From Hippasteria phrygiana (taxonomy: Eukaryota > Echinodermata > Asteroidea > Valvatida > Goniasteridae): a DNA stretch of 64,000 bases. Both the position numbers and the translations under genes were made by a program. Below, piece after piece: positions 42,101 through 53,910 of this stretch; within the stretch, counting starts at the first letter, position 1; every line of letters begins with the position of its first letter. A model generated the notes under the pieces. That model did no database searches, was not told where the DNA came from, and saw nothing but the letters and a program-made list of their open reading frames with translations. The stretch is from the NCBI GenBank assembly GCA_037893225.1, contig JAZGUH010000446.1, positions 310,001 to 374,000 of the forward strand. Reading direction: 5' to 3'.

Positions 42101-45100
42101 ATGTACACAGCTACATCATCTCCTGGGTGGACACGCTTTTATCCGAAAATGCTGGGAATCGCTCTCATGGCGTCTGTCGCCTTGGTCCTGTTGGACTCAC
42201 ACACGGCTGACGGTAAAACACTCTTTTCTTGTGTAAACATCCTATATCAAAATTCAAAATAAATACATGAATTAATAAAGTTAGAAAGGCATGAGGATTC
42301 GTTCGTAGTGGAAACTTTCTCAAAAGCTAAACGACATGAACATACATTTTCAAGGCTAGAAAATTAAGACACAGATGAAAGGAGGGCAAAATGGGTCAAA
42401 TTGAAATGCTTCAAGGCAGATGTGGAGGGTTTGGGCCTACCCCTCCCTTGCTGTGTTTTGTTTCGTTTTTGCTAATATATTTCTTTGTTTCTGATTTTTC
42501 TTTTTTCTTTCGTCTGTCGCCACTTGAACTCATGAGAACGCCTATCGTTATAGGCGTCGTACGTCGGTGACAGGTACTCACTTAATAATTATAAAATCTT
42601 GCTATGGCGGGGGGGGGGGGGGGGGGGGGGGGCTTAAATCCAATTCTGGGTGCATCATTGGTCAGTCAGCATGAAACAAATTACACTAATATCCCTTCCG
42701 TTGCGTTTCTTGTCATAAAGCGATGTACTGCACAATCGGCCAGCAGCCGGACCCAGAGTCCGACTACAAGTTACGCTGGATGATCCCGGTAGAAGATCCC
42801 TGTCAGTGCACCGAGGTTCGAGTTGGCGGAATGGGCACTGGAAGTCATTACAGACCCTCCAAGGCGACCTACTTTGACTCTTTTCTGCAGAGCAATGATC
42901 CATCAAAGATTCGGAATTGGCTGGATTGTCCTAGTGAGTACAATATAAAGAGGGTTATTTTCAACGTTTGCTATGCTTGTGGCAGAGCTTCCTTTTCACG
43001 GATCTGATTAGAGGTGACGAAATAGGAAAAGGGTGTGTTTGTCTGTAACAGTAATCAAATAATGCGTTATGGTAAGACAACATCAACTACAACAAAACAC
43101 ATTGCAAAATGCTCGGCTCAACATGATTCAACACTGTTTGGTGCAAAATTTAAATATTGAATCTGCTTCGTTTTGAAACCTATAGAGCTGTGATTTTTCT
43201 ATCATTCCTTGTCCACTGCACCATCAACTTAATGTCGGTAACCACCTTTTTTTAATTGTCAAAGTGCCCCCCCCCCCCCCCCACTCAACAAAAGAGAAAA
43301 CCGACCGGCGACCTCCGGAATACCGTACCGGGGTTCTACTAAAGAAGCTATCTTGGGCTTTGTTTGTGGCCTCCTAATGTATCAGTATCGCTGTTCTCCC
43401 CACCCCCCCCCCCCCCCCCCACCCGGGTGGGGGAGGGGTGCTTAAACCTAGTCTGGACTTTCACATTGTGTTACTCTGTTTAATACATGTAAAGAGCGTC
43501 CGTGTGTAAATGGCACAGCGCAGAATCCAGCCAACTTGTGCAGTGAGATATACAATGAGTGTGATCGTCCAAGCAGTCGCCTATACTTCTTGCAGGGAAA
43601 CGGGACCACAAGGGTAAGCTTGTTGGTTTTTTACAGAGCTACTTACAACAGACAAGTTTCGCTTAGCAAACCCAAATGCTGTAAATGCTTCTGGCTGGTG
43701 TTCGGTTGATTTCGTGCTTAGCAGGAACATTTGATGGGTTTTCATGAAATCGTGATGAACACCTGCAGATTTCGTTTTGTGTGTGTGTTTTTGCAATGAA
43801 TATTGGAAGGACTATCCCCGGCTATTTCCAGCATTTTCTTTCCTCCCTCCGGCAGGAGGTACACTGTGAAATGCCTGGTGGGTGGGCCCGCTTTGGGAAG
43901 GGTAACATGCAGTCGGCTTGGAACTACAAAGATGAGGATCTCAAAGAGTTCCATCTGAGTATCATTTCAGAGGCTGAAATCGACGTCATCAAGGAGCTCT
44001 CCTTCAGTGACTTCAAGATCCACACCGATGTGGAGTTCTTCTTGCAGGCCGACGACTCTTTCAATCCCTCCATCGTGAAGGTGATGTACCTGCCGTCACT
44101 CCTAGTCGAGTCTCTCAGCATTGGAAGTGGTCGTGACCATACTGATTTGGTGTTCAACACTGAAGGTGGGATTTGTTTTTAGAAAGCAGTACAAGTTTAT
44201 GTCCATTCTTAATTCCATGGGCTGGGCGCGTATCTATTTCATTTCTTTACATACGATATTCCCAAACAGAAACCGGTTTCAATTGATGGCCTGCATATTA
44301 CGAACTCGGCCTATACATGCAGATACACAATAAAATCACAATTATAGAATACACATGAAAATGAAATAATGCGTCATAACAAGAACCATACAGAATCGTT
44401 AATGAAACTCTGAATTAAACATACATTCGGATCATTGAAATAGCAACAGTTGCGGCTAGAGCGTCGAGGATACTGCATACGTTCAAATGACTCGAAAGCA
44501 AAAGCCTTCAACTCGACCTCTTCCATGTGATTTCAATGTTTACTGTATTCTTACCAAAAGTTTGTATAATTAAAATAGATAATGAATATTGTACGTGAGC
44601 ATTCCTATAGTTAGGATATAAAATTCGCAGAGGTGACAACATAGTTGCTGACAGTGTTTATACTTCGCAGGATTCAACACATATACATGAAATAACAAAC
44701 CTGTTTTTCACGAGAAAATAGTGAAAAACCGTTCCGTTTTTAAAGTAGTATACACGATTGGCTTTTGCTGTAATTTTGAGAAATAAATGAATTTGGCGGT
44801 TAGTATATTATAGCGTGCTAGCAAATACTGTATCGAACACTGACCTGTTTCATGTTTTGTTTTGTTTGCATATATAGTTGCTGGGAAAAACCGTAGTCTG
44901 CGTAGAGAGAAAAATTATGTTCCAGTATAGTCTGGTTCCCTGACCATACTTTAGACAAAACGAAGCAACTTATAGATGTCAGGGAATTATCAGGTCGGGG
45001 AACTAGACTATTTCCAACGATTGTTACGCGTAACAATTTTTGGAAAACGATATAAATTTCAACTTTTCTTGAAAACGACAGCACACTAGGTGCTATCATT

Positions 45101-47504
45101 TCACAGGATGATTGAGACTGCAAACTCTATGGCATGTCAAACGTTGCAATATTCGATAATCTACGTATTTGTGTGCGATGTTCCAATATATATGTGCGAT
45201 GTTCCAATTTATATGTGCGATGTTTAAATATATATGCGATGTTTTGTCATATATGTGCGATGTTTGTTATTATATGTGCGATGTTCAAATATATGTTCCA
45301 TGTTTGTCATATATGTGCGATGTTCAAATTTATATGTGCGATTTTCAAATTTATATGTGCGATGTTCAAATTTATATGTGCGATGTTTGTCATATATGTG
45401 CGATGTTCAAATAGGCCCCTATATGTGCGATGTTTTTCAATTTATATTCGAAAACGGAATTGTGGGATATAGTATGAATTCCAGACCGAAATAGTATGAA
45501 TATTCCTAATAAGTTACATCAGGGACCAGACTACTTAGGACGGTCCATCTGTTCCACTGATCTCTACACTCAGTGATCTGTTCCACTGACCTGGCTTGAA
45601 GCTATAGTTCGCGATTCAGCCCGCGATTCGCAATAGGGCCCGCGATTCGCCCGATCAGAGCAGCCGCATGTTGAAAACTAGAATTCATTCGACAAAAGGA
45701 GTTTTTTAAATGAAATTGCTGGATTCAGGTAACGAATTTTTTAGAAAATGTCAAGAAATTACATACCAATTTTGCATGAAATTTCAGAATAGGTATGAGC
45801 AAAGCTGTACATTGTTTTATGGGTCTTTTTTATGAAATAATTAGTCGTTTCGCGAGGGCCCATTTCAAAGGGTTCTCTACATCAATTCCTTTCGGCTCAG
45901 CACATTTTTTTTTTATTCATATTTTTCTTTCATATTCTTAATTGCCACCTTTCCTGGGCACACTTAATTTCAGCAAGGGCCTATTCCAAGAATGCTTCTG
46001 TTCCAATTAGCCGCTTAAAGGCAGTGTACACGATTGGTAATTCTCCAATTTTTGTTTTTTACTGATTTATTACATAATACCTTTGTAGACTGTAAGTTAA
46101 TAGTAGTCTCAATCACCCTGTGAAATGATGGCACCAGATGTGCTGTCGTTGTCAAGAAAAGTGGAAATTTATATCGTCTTCCAACGATTTCCAGCTGGAA
46201 ATCGTTGGAGAACTGCCCTGTAGCCGAATAGTCAAGGCGCGAGTGGCTACCTGGACAAGTGGCGCGCCCCGGACATGATGGCGCCTTGGCATATCCGGGC
46301 CCAGATAGCCACGTACGCGCGCCTTGACTAAAGGCTATTATCCGCCCGACGGTTGAAAACGAGCGCCGTTTTTCACTCGTTTTTTCGCCATTTAACAACG
46401 CAAAAATTTGAACAGGTCAGTGGAATAATATTTCCTATAACATACTAACCCCCAAATCCGCCCATTTCTGAAAATTGCAACAATGACCAATCATGTACAC
46501 TTAAAGACGGGTCATTTTCGTGAATATCTGGAAATGCGGTATTCGGAGTTTCGTGAGAATTCCGTCTTTGAAAGAAAGTGTACCCTTCATATTTTGAAAA
46601 ATTCATATTTTTCTTTCATATTCATAATTCCCACCTTAACCCGGGCACTTTCGCTCAAAGACGGCATTTCACACGAAACTCCGAATACCGCATTTCCAAA
46701 TATTCTTGAAAATGGTCAGTCTTTAAGCGGCTAATTGAAACAGAAGCCATTCCTGGAATAGGCCCTTGCGGAAATTTAGTGTGCCGGGAAGGTGGGAATT
46801 ATGAATATGAAAGAAAAATATGAAGTTTTCAAGATATAATGACAAACATCGCACATATATATTTGAACATCGCACATAATGAAAAACATCGCACATATAT
46901 ATTTGAACATCGCACAAAAATACGTAGATTATTGAATATTGCAACGTTTGATATGCCATAAAACTCACAGTCTCTGAGTAAGGTATTTCGTAATAATTAA
47001 GTAAAAACAAATTGGAGAATTACCAATTGTGTACACTACATTTAAAAGTGATTTTGTGCGCATTCATATTATGCGCATATTTCCATTTTTGAAATTAAGA
47101 TAAGCCGCAGCATTTTAGGAGGTCTTTAGATGGCATTTCAGATGTAAATATTTCACAGGAGATTTGGTACTGGTACAAGCTTTCAGATTGAAAGTAATCA
47201 TTTTTTGTTGATCATTATCAAAGATAAATCATACCTTTAATTCCCTAATGCTTTCTGAAAATTCATGACTCTTTTTCAAATTGATTTCCAAGGAGATCGG
47301 CTTCTTTGCAACGGCGGGAGCACCAGCCGATGCGGCGAGCACAACCTGCCACCGAAAGACGGTCCCTCAAATCGCCTGGCAATCACGTCCGCGTTCTTTG
47401 GACCGCGGGCAGACAGAGCTGATACCGGTACCAATCACGACGGGCAGTGGCATCGCAATCAGTACACCTGGTCTGGATCTTTTTATTACATTCTGGCCAA
47501 GTAG
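42101..47504 (+). CDS. secreted cysteine-rich protein, array copy 3 (intact)
   Basis: Exons 42101-42212, 42721-42933, 43495-43613, 43856-44165 and 47293-47504 give 321 residues, all junctions GT/AG and in frame. It is the closest partner of copy 1: one residue added in the signal peptide (FYP for LP), Thr lost at the exon 2 donor, and two residues added in exon 5 (DTGTNHDG). The C-terminus is WHRNQYTWSGSFYYILAK. Intron 4 is enlarged by a 1.8-kb DNA element. All cysteines and the VHCEMPGGW motif are conserved, which argues that the protein is functional. Confidence 0.8.
45127..46960. mobile_element. 1.8-kb inverted-repeat element with GTGCGATGTT subterminal repeats
   Basis: Left end CTATGGCATGTCAAACGTTGC and right end inverted (GCAACGTTTGATATGCCATA), about 50 bp of matching ends, with AAACT on both sides (45122-45126, 46961-46965). 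Copy 1 has one uninterrupted AAACT in the same intron. About a dozen units of ATATGTGCGATGTTCAAAT occur at 45174-45440, and inverted units at 46845-46920. A reversed piece of the intron-4 repeat lies at 46017-46210. No transposase. Confidence 0.8.
45174..45440. repeat. about 20-bp tandem repeat, TATGTGCGATGTT
   Basis: Roughly 12 degenerate units that stay open in several frames by chance. They are the subterminal repeats of the element above. Confidence 0.85.
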
Positions 47505-47741
47505 ATGATTTGCAGGGATAGGTTAAGCAAACATCAGAGAATTGTTTCAACAAACTTTCAGATTATGTAGATATCCTAGAAATCTCCTATTTGCAGACAG
47601 ATGTCTAAACCGGGAAACATAGAGTGAATTTGCCCCTCTGAATCGAAAAAACGAAGAAACCAAAACAAACTAGATTTAGATTGAGTGTATCGGCACTCAT
47701 ACAACTCTATACATTATCATTGTAAACAGGTTCAGCTTTAA

Positions 47742-48194
47742 AGATGATGTTGATTGCTGAGAGAAGTCTGCGTCACTTTTTATTTGTATGTAGATTGCGT
47801 ATTGTAAAATCAAACATGAAATACCAAAAAAGTGACTTTTGAGAGCTGTTTTTATCAAGTCCCCTCTAGCTCAGCACAGCCCGCTGGTGCCATTTTGTCT
47901 AAAAGTCGTCGCTGCGGGCAGCAAACAAATCGACGTCATAGGACGAATTCCCCTTTTGTGCCTGGTGCCAGACACAAAAGGGCAGTTCGTCCTGTGACGT
48001 TAAATTGTTTGCTGCCCGCAGCGACGACTTTTAGACAAATGGCAACAGCGGGCAAGAGGCGACTTGATAAAAATAGCTCTCAAAAGCTTTTTTTGTATTT
48101 TATGGCAGAAATAATTTGCTGTTTGATTTTACAATATGCAATCTACATAAAAATGAAAAATGACGCAGACCTCTCTCACCACTGAACTTCCTCT
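47742..48194. mobile_element. 453-bp TTAA hairpin MITE
   Basis: Nearly the whole element is one inverted repeat with arms of about 200 bases (GTCTGCGTCA, ATGTAGATTGC, GTAAAATCAAACA, GCGACGACTTTTAGACAAA) around CTTTTGTG..CACAAAAGG. It is flanked by TTAA (47738-47741, 48195-48198); a single TTAA lies at 11458-11461 in the left block. Its ends (AGATGATG/AGAGGAAG) resemble the 36809-38329 element. Confidence 0.85.
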
Positions 48195-48198
48195 TTAA

Positions 48199-50680
48199 CT
48201 GTCGTTTCTCTGCAGTCACTTTTTAATGGAAAGTTACCGTACGCTTTGTCTTGCATGAACGTTTTACTTAGTATTTGGGGACAAATTGAAGGCAATATTT
48301 CAGGTAATTGATTTCCAGCCGACGTTTTCATCTGAAAGTGAAGGGAAACTTTTATACTAAAAGGCAACAATTAAAATTCACAGTTCAACTTGTCGTAGTA
48401 ACAGTACAGTTTGTCCTTGAGAACAACACAAAACGGTAACCGTTCAAGATTTCGTTATTAATGTTAGTATATTGAGGGCGCTGTTGGCCCTAAGGCGAGC
48501 TCCTAACTTTTGTAATGTTGCGTATTATTAGGCTGTCTTTTTTATATGTTACGTACGTGAAATTAACAAAATTGTATTATCATTTAAAGATGTGATGCAG
48601 CATTGGAAGAGCTGACAAAATAGTTACAGGAAATGTTCATGCTCTGTGTGATTCAACATGCACACTTTATGTAATTCAATAATAGCCTATCATGAAATAA
48701 CAACTTCAATCTGTTCAAAGTTTGAGTTCAATCCGTCAACCGAGTCACGAGTACATAGCGACAAACTGTTCTGATTTGAACAGTGATTTTGTACACATTC
48801 GTAAAGGCTTATTTTCATTCTTGAAATTAAACCACTGCGTGACGAGTTCTTCAGTATACAGTTTTCTCAAAGAAGACAGCACCTCATCAGACGAAAATGT
48901 TTCTCAGAATTGGTACTGGTATCAACTTTGTAAACAGTAAGCTTTCAGATCGAAACTGATCATTTTGTTTTTGGATCATTACCAAAGCTATATCATGCCC
49001 TTAAATCCATCGAGGGAAATGTATTCCCCCAATGTTTATTGCGAAAAGTAAACTATTAACATTTTGTGTTAGTGTTAGGTTGAGCGATGTTATGTCTAGA
49101 ACATTTACCTTTTTCCTTTTCTTTGGATTTGCTGGGAAAGATTTTGAATCCCGTGCCACGTTGCTGAATAATGATTATTAGCGTATTTTCTTGAAGAGCT
49201 CCCTTGTTTTATTAGAAGAAGAACTTGAATGATCTCGCCTTTGGCATCGTACAGTCCTTAAAACTGTGATGAATATTATTTTGATTAAGAAATTGCTTAA
49301 ATATAATATTCACCGGCAACATTCGGGTGGTAAAATGTAAAAAAAGAAAAAATTTGGATAGTGCCTTATCTTTAGTACTTCTCAAATCAAAATTCGGTTG
49401 CGATGACCGTTTCCTAGGCAGCATTTGAATGATCTAAAAAACGTTGTAGCACTCAGCCAACGTCATCTGCTTATACTATTTCTGTGTTATGACGTCATTA
49501 AGTTACTGTTGTATAGAAGTAGACGCCATTTATGAAACGCAGGATTTGGTACACTGAAATTCTTGCTACGTTAGGATCGACACGGTTTTCAGAGACTTCA
49601 TTTAGAAGACTCATCAGAGCGTTCTATGCCATGGCTGATAATTAATAATGCATGTAATGACAGTTTACAACTTTGAAGTTTTCAATCTTATTAAATAAGT
49701 GTGATTCATATAATGAACAAAAATTCGGGTTGTACACAGTTATTACATTCGTGTTTGTTTTGTCCGTTCGCATCTACATTTCATTCATTAAGAAACCCTT
49801 GTGCTATTTAAAAGGTCAAAATCAGTCAAAATTTCCTTCCACCTCCCCTGCCTATACTTTGTACACAGACAGGGTCAGATTACATGTGGTTTGTACATGT
49901 GGCAGAAGGGTCACAAACAATCACCTTGACTGATTTTGACCCATACAACAACATGGCTCAGAATGCATGTTTGCATATATAGGAGGGATTTATGCCGGAG
50001 ATATAGGCCTACTCGTATTGTAAAACTGCAAGTCAGTTCAAGATTTATCGAACAGTGGTTCAATAATGACAATACCAAAGTATTCCCCGGAATGGTACAT
50101 TTGGGAGTCATTCCCATAGGTTAGTGTACACACTTTTAGTATCTTTTCTAAAACCATTTAACTTATTTAATTAAAACGTTGGAAGCCTCGGCGTAGGAGC
50201 ATTTCCGAGCACTTTTTCGGTTTTGAAACTTGAAAAGTTCCTTCTAAAAAGGAAGCTGGGGCATTAGTTAGACACCAACATGTCTCCCTACGTCACCGGC
50301 ACCATGCCTCGTTGAGTATGTTCTTTTTATACTAAAATGTCTCCATAATCTATTTAGTAATGTATGTGACACCACTTTTTGCGTGGGCTGTAGCCTATAT
50401 ACAATATACCATGCCAACACGAAACCAGCAACGAAAGGAGTTCGATCACCATCAATGACAATAACAGCAAAACCTTGAATTTCACATTCATAATATATCA
50501 TTATAATGAACATTATCATTTCCATGTAAATGGTACACGAGATACAATTGGGCCAGTGAGACGGAATAAAATCACCATAGAAACGAGATGATGAAGGAGG
50601 GGAAACAGTTTTGCCCGCTGTCGTATGGAGTAAATCGTTGATATAAGGCCGACTGACGTGCCGGCAAGATATTCTTCAAA
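48199..50680. other. spacer between gene copies 3 and 4
   Basis: Counterpart of 11462-13910. No firm gene. It includes an empty site for the 12500-12674 MITE (near 49237), a 201-bp insertion at 49791-49991 and the short conserved frame at 50020-50119. A TATA-like TATAAGG at 50642 lies 39 bases before the copy 4 start. Confidence 0.5.
49791..49991. mobile_element. 201-bp MITE-like insertion
   Basis: Absent at the same place in the left block (near 13213) and in the copy 4-5 spacer (near 60880). It contains inverted GGTCAAAATCAGTCAA and TTGACTGATTTTGACC. Target duplication unclear (ATTA/ATTTA). Confidence 0.6.
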
Positions 50681-53600
50681 ATGTTTGCGGCGTTTTTCTC
50701 TCTCGTCCTGCTCGTTGTCAACTTCCACCCAGCTACAGGTAAAAAAATCATGTTCTGTAAAAACGTAAGCACGTTATCCTTAAACATTTGCTAAACACAT
50801 AGCTACATTGCTTCAGCATTGCGTGAACGCAGCTCGCTCAGTGACGCAATGTATAATTCAACATGGAACGTGTACAATTTCAGGCAAACAAATTTACCGC
50901 AACAAATACATAGAGTTGTCTATTGGTTTAGATGGTTAACGGTGTTAGATCAATTGTTTCCGTTTGTTAAGCTTCAACGAGGAATTGTTTTAAAATCAAG
51001 ATGGCGAGATATTAATTGATTCTTTATATCAAAAGAAGAAAGGATTCACTTTTCTTGAATTCATCAGGACGCCTATCCTGCGATAGATTACTGGGGCGGG
51101 AAGGCTAAAGATCCCCTTATCTGTGTCACTGGTCAGCCAGCATGGAATAATAATGCCTGTTCATTCGGTTGTTTTTTCTTTCCCTAAAGCGATTCGCTGC
51201 ACCATCGGTCAGGAGCCGGACCCAGAGTCTGACTACAAGTTACGCTGGATGATACGGGTAGAAGATCCATGTCAGTGCACCGAGGTTCGAGTTGGCGGAA
51301 TGGGCACCGAAAGTCATTACAGACCCTCCAAGGCGACCTACTTTGACACTTTTCTGCAGAGCAATGATCCATCAAAGATTCGGAATTGGCTGGATTGTCC
51401 TACTAGTGAGTACAATATAAAGAGGGTTCAGCGATGATAGCGTTTGCTATGATTGTGGCAGAGCTTTCTTTTCACGGATCTGATTAGAGTTGACGAAATA
51501 GGAAAAAGGGTGTGTTTGTCTGTAACAGTAATCAAATAATGCGTTATACATGTAGTATAAGACAACATCAACTACAACAAAACACATTGCAAAATGCTCG
51601 GCTCAACATGATTCAACACTGTTTGGTGTAACATTTAATTATTGAATCTGCTTCGCTTTGAAACCTATAGAGCTGTGATTTTTCTCTCATTCCTTGTCCA
51701 CTGCACCCTCAACTTAATGTCGGTAACCACCGTTTTTTCTATTGTCAAAGTGCGCCCCCCCACTCAACAAAAGAGAAAACCGACCGGCGACCTCCGGAAT
51801 ACCGTACCGGGGCTCTACTAAAGAAGCTATCTTGGGCTTTGTTTGTGGCCTAATTTATCAGTATCGCTGTTCTCTCCCCCCTCCCGGGTGGGGGAGTGGC
51901 GCTTAAACCTAGTCTGGACTTTCACATTGTGTTACTCTGTTTAATACATGTAAAGAGCGTCCGTGTGTAAATGGCACAGCGCAGAATCCAGCCAACTTGT
52001 GCAGTGAGATATACAATGAGTGTGATCGTCCAAGCAGTGGCCTATACTTCTTGCAGGGAAACGGGACCACAAGGGTAAGCTTGTTGGTTTTTCACAGAGC
52101 TACTTACAACAGACAAGTTTCGCTTAGCAAACCCAAATGCTGTAAATGCTTCTGGCTGGTGTTCGGTTGATTTCGTGCTTAGCAGGAACATTTGATGGGT
52201 TTTCATGAAATCGTGATGAACACCTGCAGATTTCGATTTTTTGTGTCCTTTTTGCAATGAATATTGGAAGGACTATCCCCGGCTATTTCCAGCATTTTCT
52301 TTCCTCCCTCCGGCAGGAGGTACACTGTGAAATGCCTGGTGGGTGGGCCCGCTTTGGGAAGGGTAACATGCAGTCGGCTTGGAACTACACAGATGAGGAT
52401 CTCAAAGAGGTCAATCTGAGTATCATTTCAGAGGCTGAAATCGAGGTCATCAAGGAGCTCTCCTTCAGTGACTTCAAGATCCACACCGATGTGGAGTTCT
52501 TTTTGCAGGCCGACGAATCTTTCAATCCCTCCATCGTGGAGGTGATGTACCTGCCGTCACTCCTAGTCGAGTCTCTCAGTATTGGAAGTGGTCGTGACCA
52601 TACTGATTTGGTGTTCAACACTGAAGGTAGGATTTGTTTTTAAAAGCAGTACAAGTTTATGTCCATTCCTAATTCCATGGGCTGGGCGCGTAAGGCATTA
52701 TTTTATGAAATGTATCTATTTCATTTCTTTACATAGGATATTCCCAAACAGAAACCGGTTTCAATTGATGGCCTGCATATTACGAACTCGGCCTATACAT
52801 GCAGATACACAACAACAAAAATCAAAATTATAGTATACACATGAAAATGAAATAATGCGTCATAACAAGAATCATACAGAATCGTTAATGAAACCCTGAA
52901 TTAAACATACATTCGGATCATCGAAATAGCAACAGGTGCGGCTGGAGCGTCGAGGATACTGCATACGTTCGAATGACTCGAAAGCAGAAGCCTTTAACTC
53001 GACCTCTTCCATGTGATTTTAATGTTTACTGTATTCTTACCAAAAGTTTGTAAACTAAATAAATATATAATAGATAATGAATATTGTACGTGAGCATTCC
53101 TATAGTTAGGATATAAAATTGGCAGAGGTGACAACATAGTTGCTGACAGTGTTTATACTTCGCAGTATTCAACACATCATACATGAAATAACAAACCTGT
53201 TTTTCACGAGAAAATAGTGAAAACCTGTTCTGTTTTAGAAGTAGTATACACGATTGGCTTTTGCTGTAATTTTGAGAAATACATGAATTTGGCGGTTAGC
53301 ATATTGTAGCGTCGACCGTGCGCGGGACTATTGTACACTGGAAAGGGGTATTCCGGCACACTTTCTTCGGGTCTTCAAGGCTCTAGGCCGTTTATTTAGG
53401 CACAAAACAACACAAGACTTTACACAAAATGGTGGGAGATCGCACAATGCTTGTTGCTAGGGGAAACGGGTCACTGCGCGTGCGCCGCCCGGCAACGGGC
53501 CTCCCTAGCCGACAAACAGGGGCTCCGCTGCAACAGCTCCGCTGTGGTACCGTGCTAGCGCCCTCCGCCGACCGACCGGCACCGGCGCTACATCGCCCCC

Positions 53601-53876
53601 TTCGAGGACCTTTGTTCGTCCCCGAACAAGGCGAACAGCACCGATGACCGGACGCCCAGGAAGACCCGGTCCGGACGGCGCCCGCAGTGACAACAAAAAC
53701 ACAATGGGGGAACAGCATCCAGTTCAGTTGGTGGGCGGAGGCTGCCGCTGGACTTTCATCTGTCGCAACAGTTCCTCCCAGAGGCGACGTGGGACGTTGT
53801 TGGGACGTTCGCACCTCTCCCTCCGTCCGGGTCGGTCGGCCTCTCCAGCCCTGGCGCCGGTTCCAATGGTGTCGTG

Positions 53877-53910
<34 letters not shown>

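Noticed and set aside
45134..45494. Plus-strand frames of CAMFKFICAMF or CDVQIYMCD type
   Set aside because: Translation of a 20-bp noncoding tandem repeat in a transposon.
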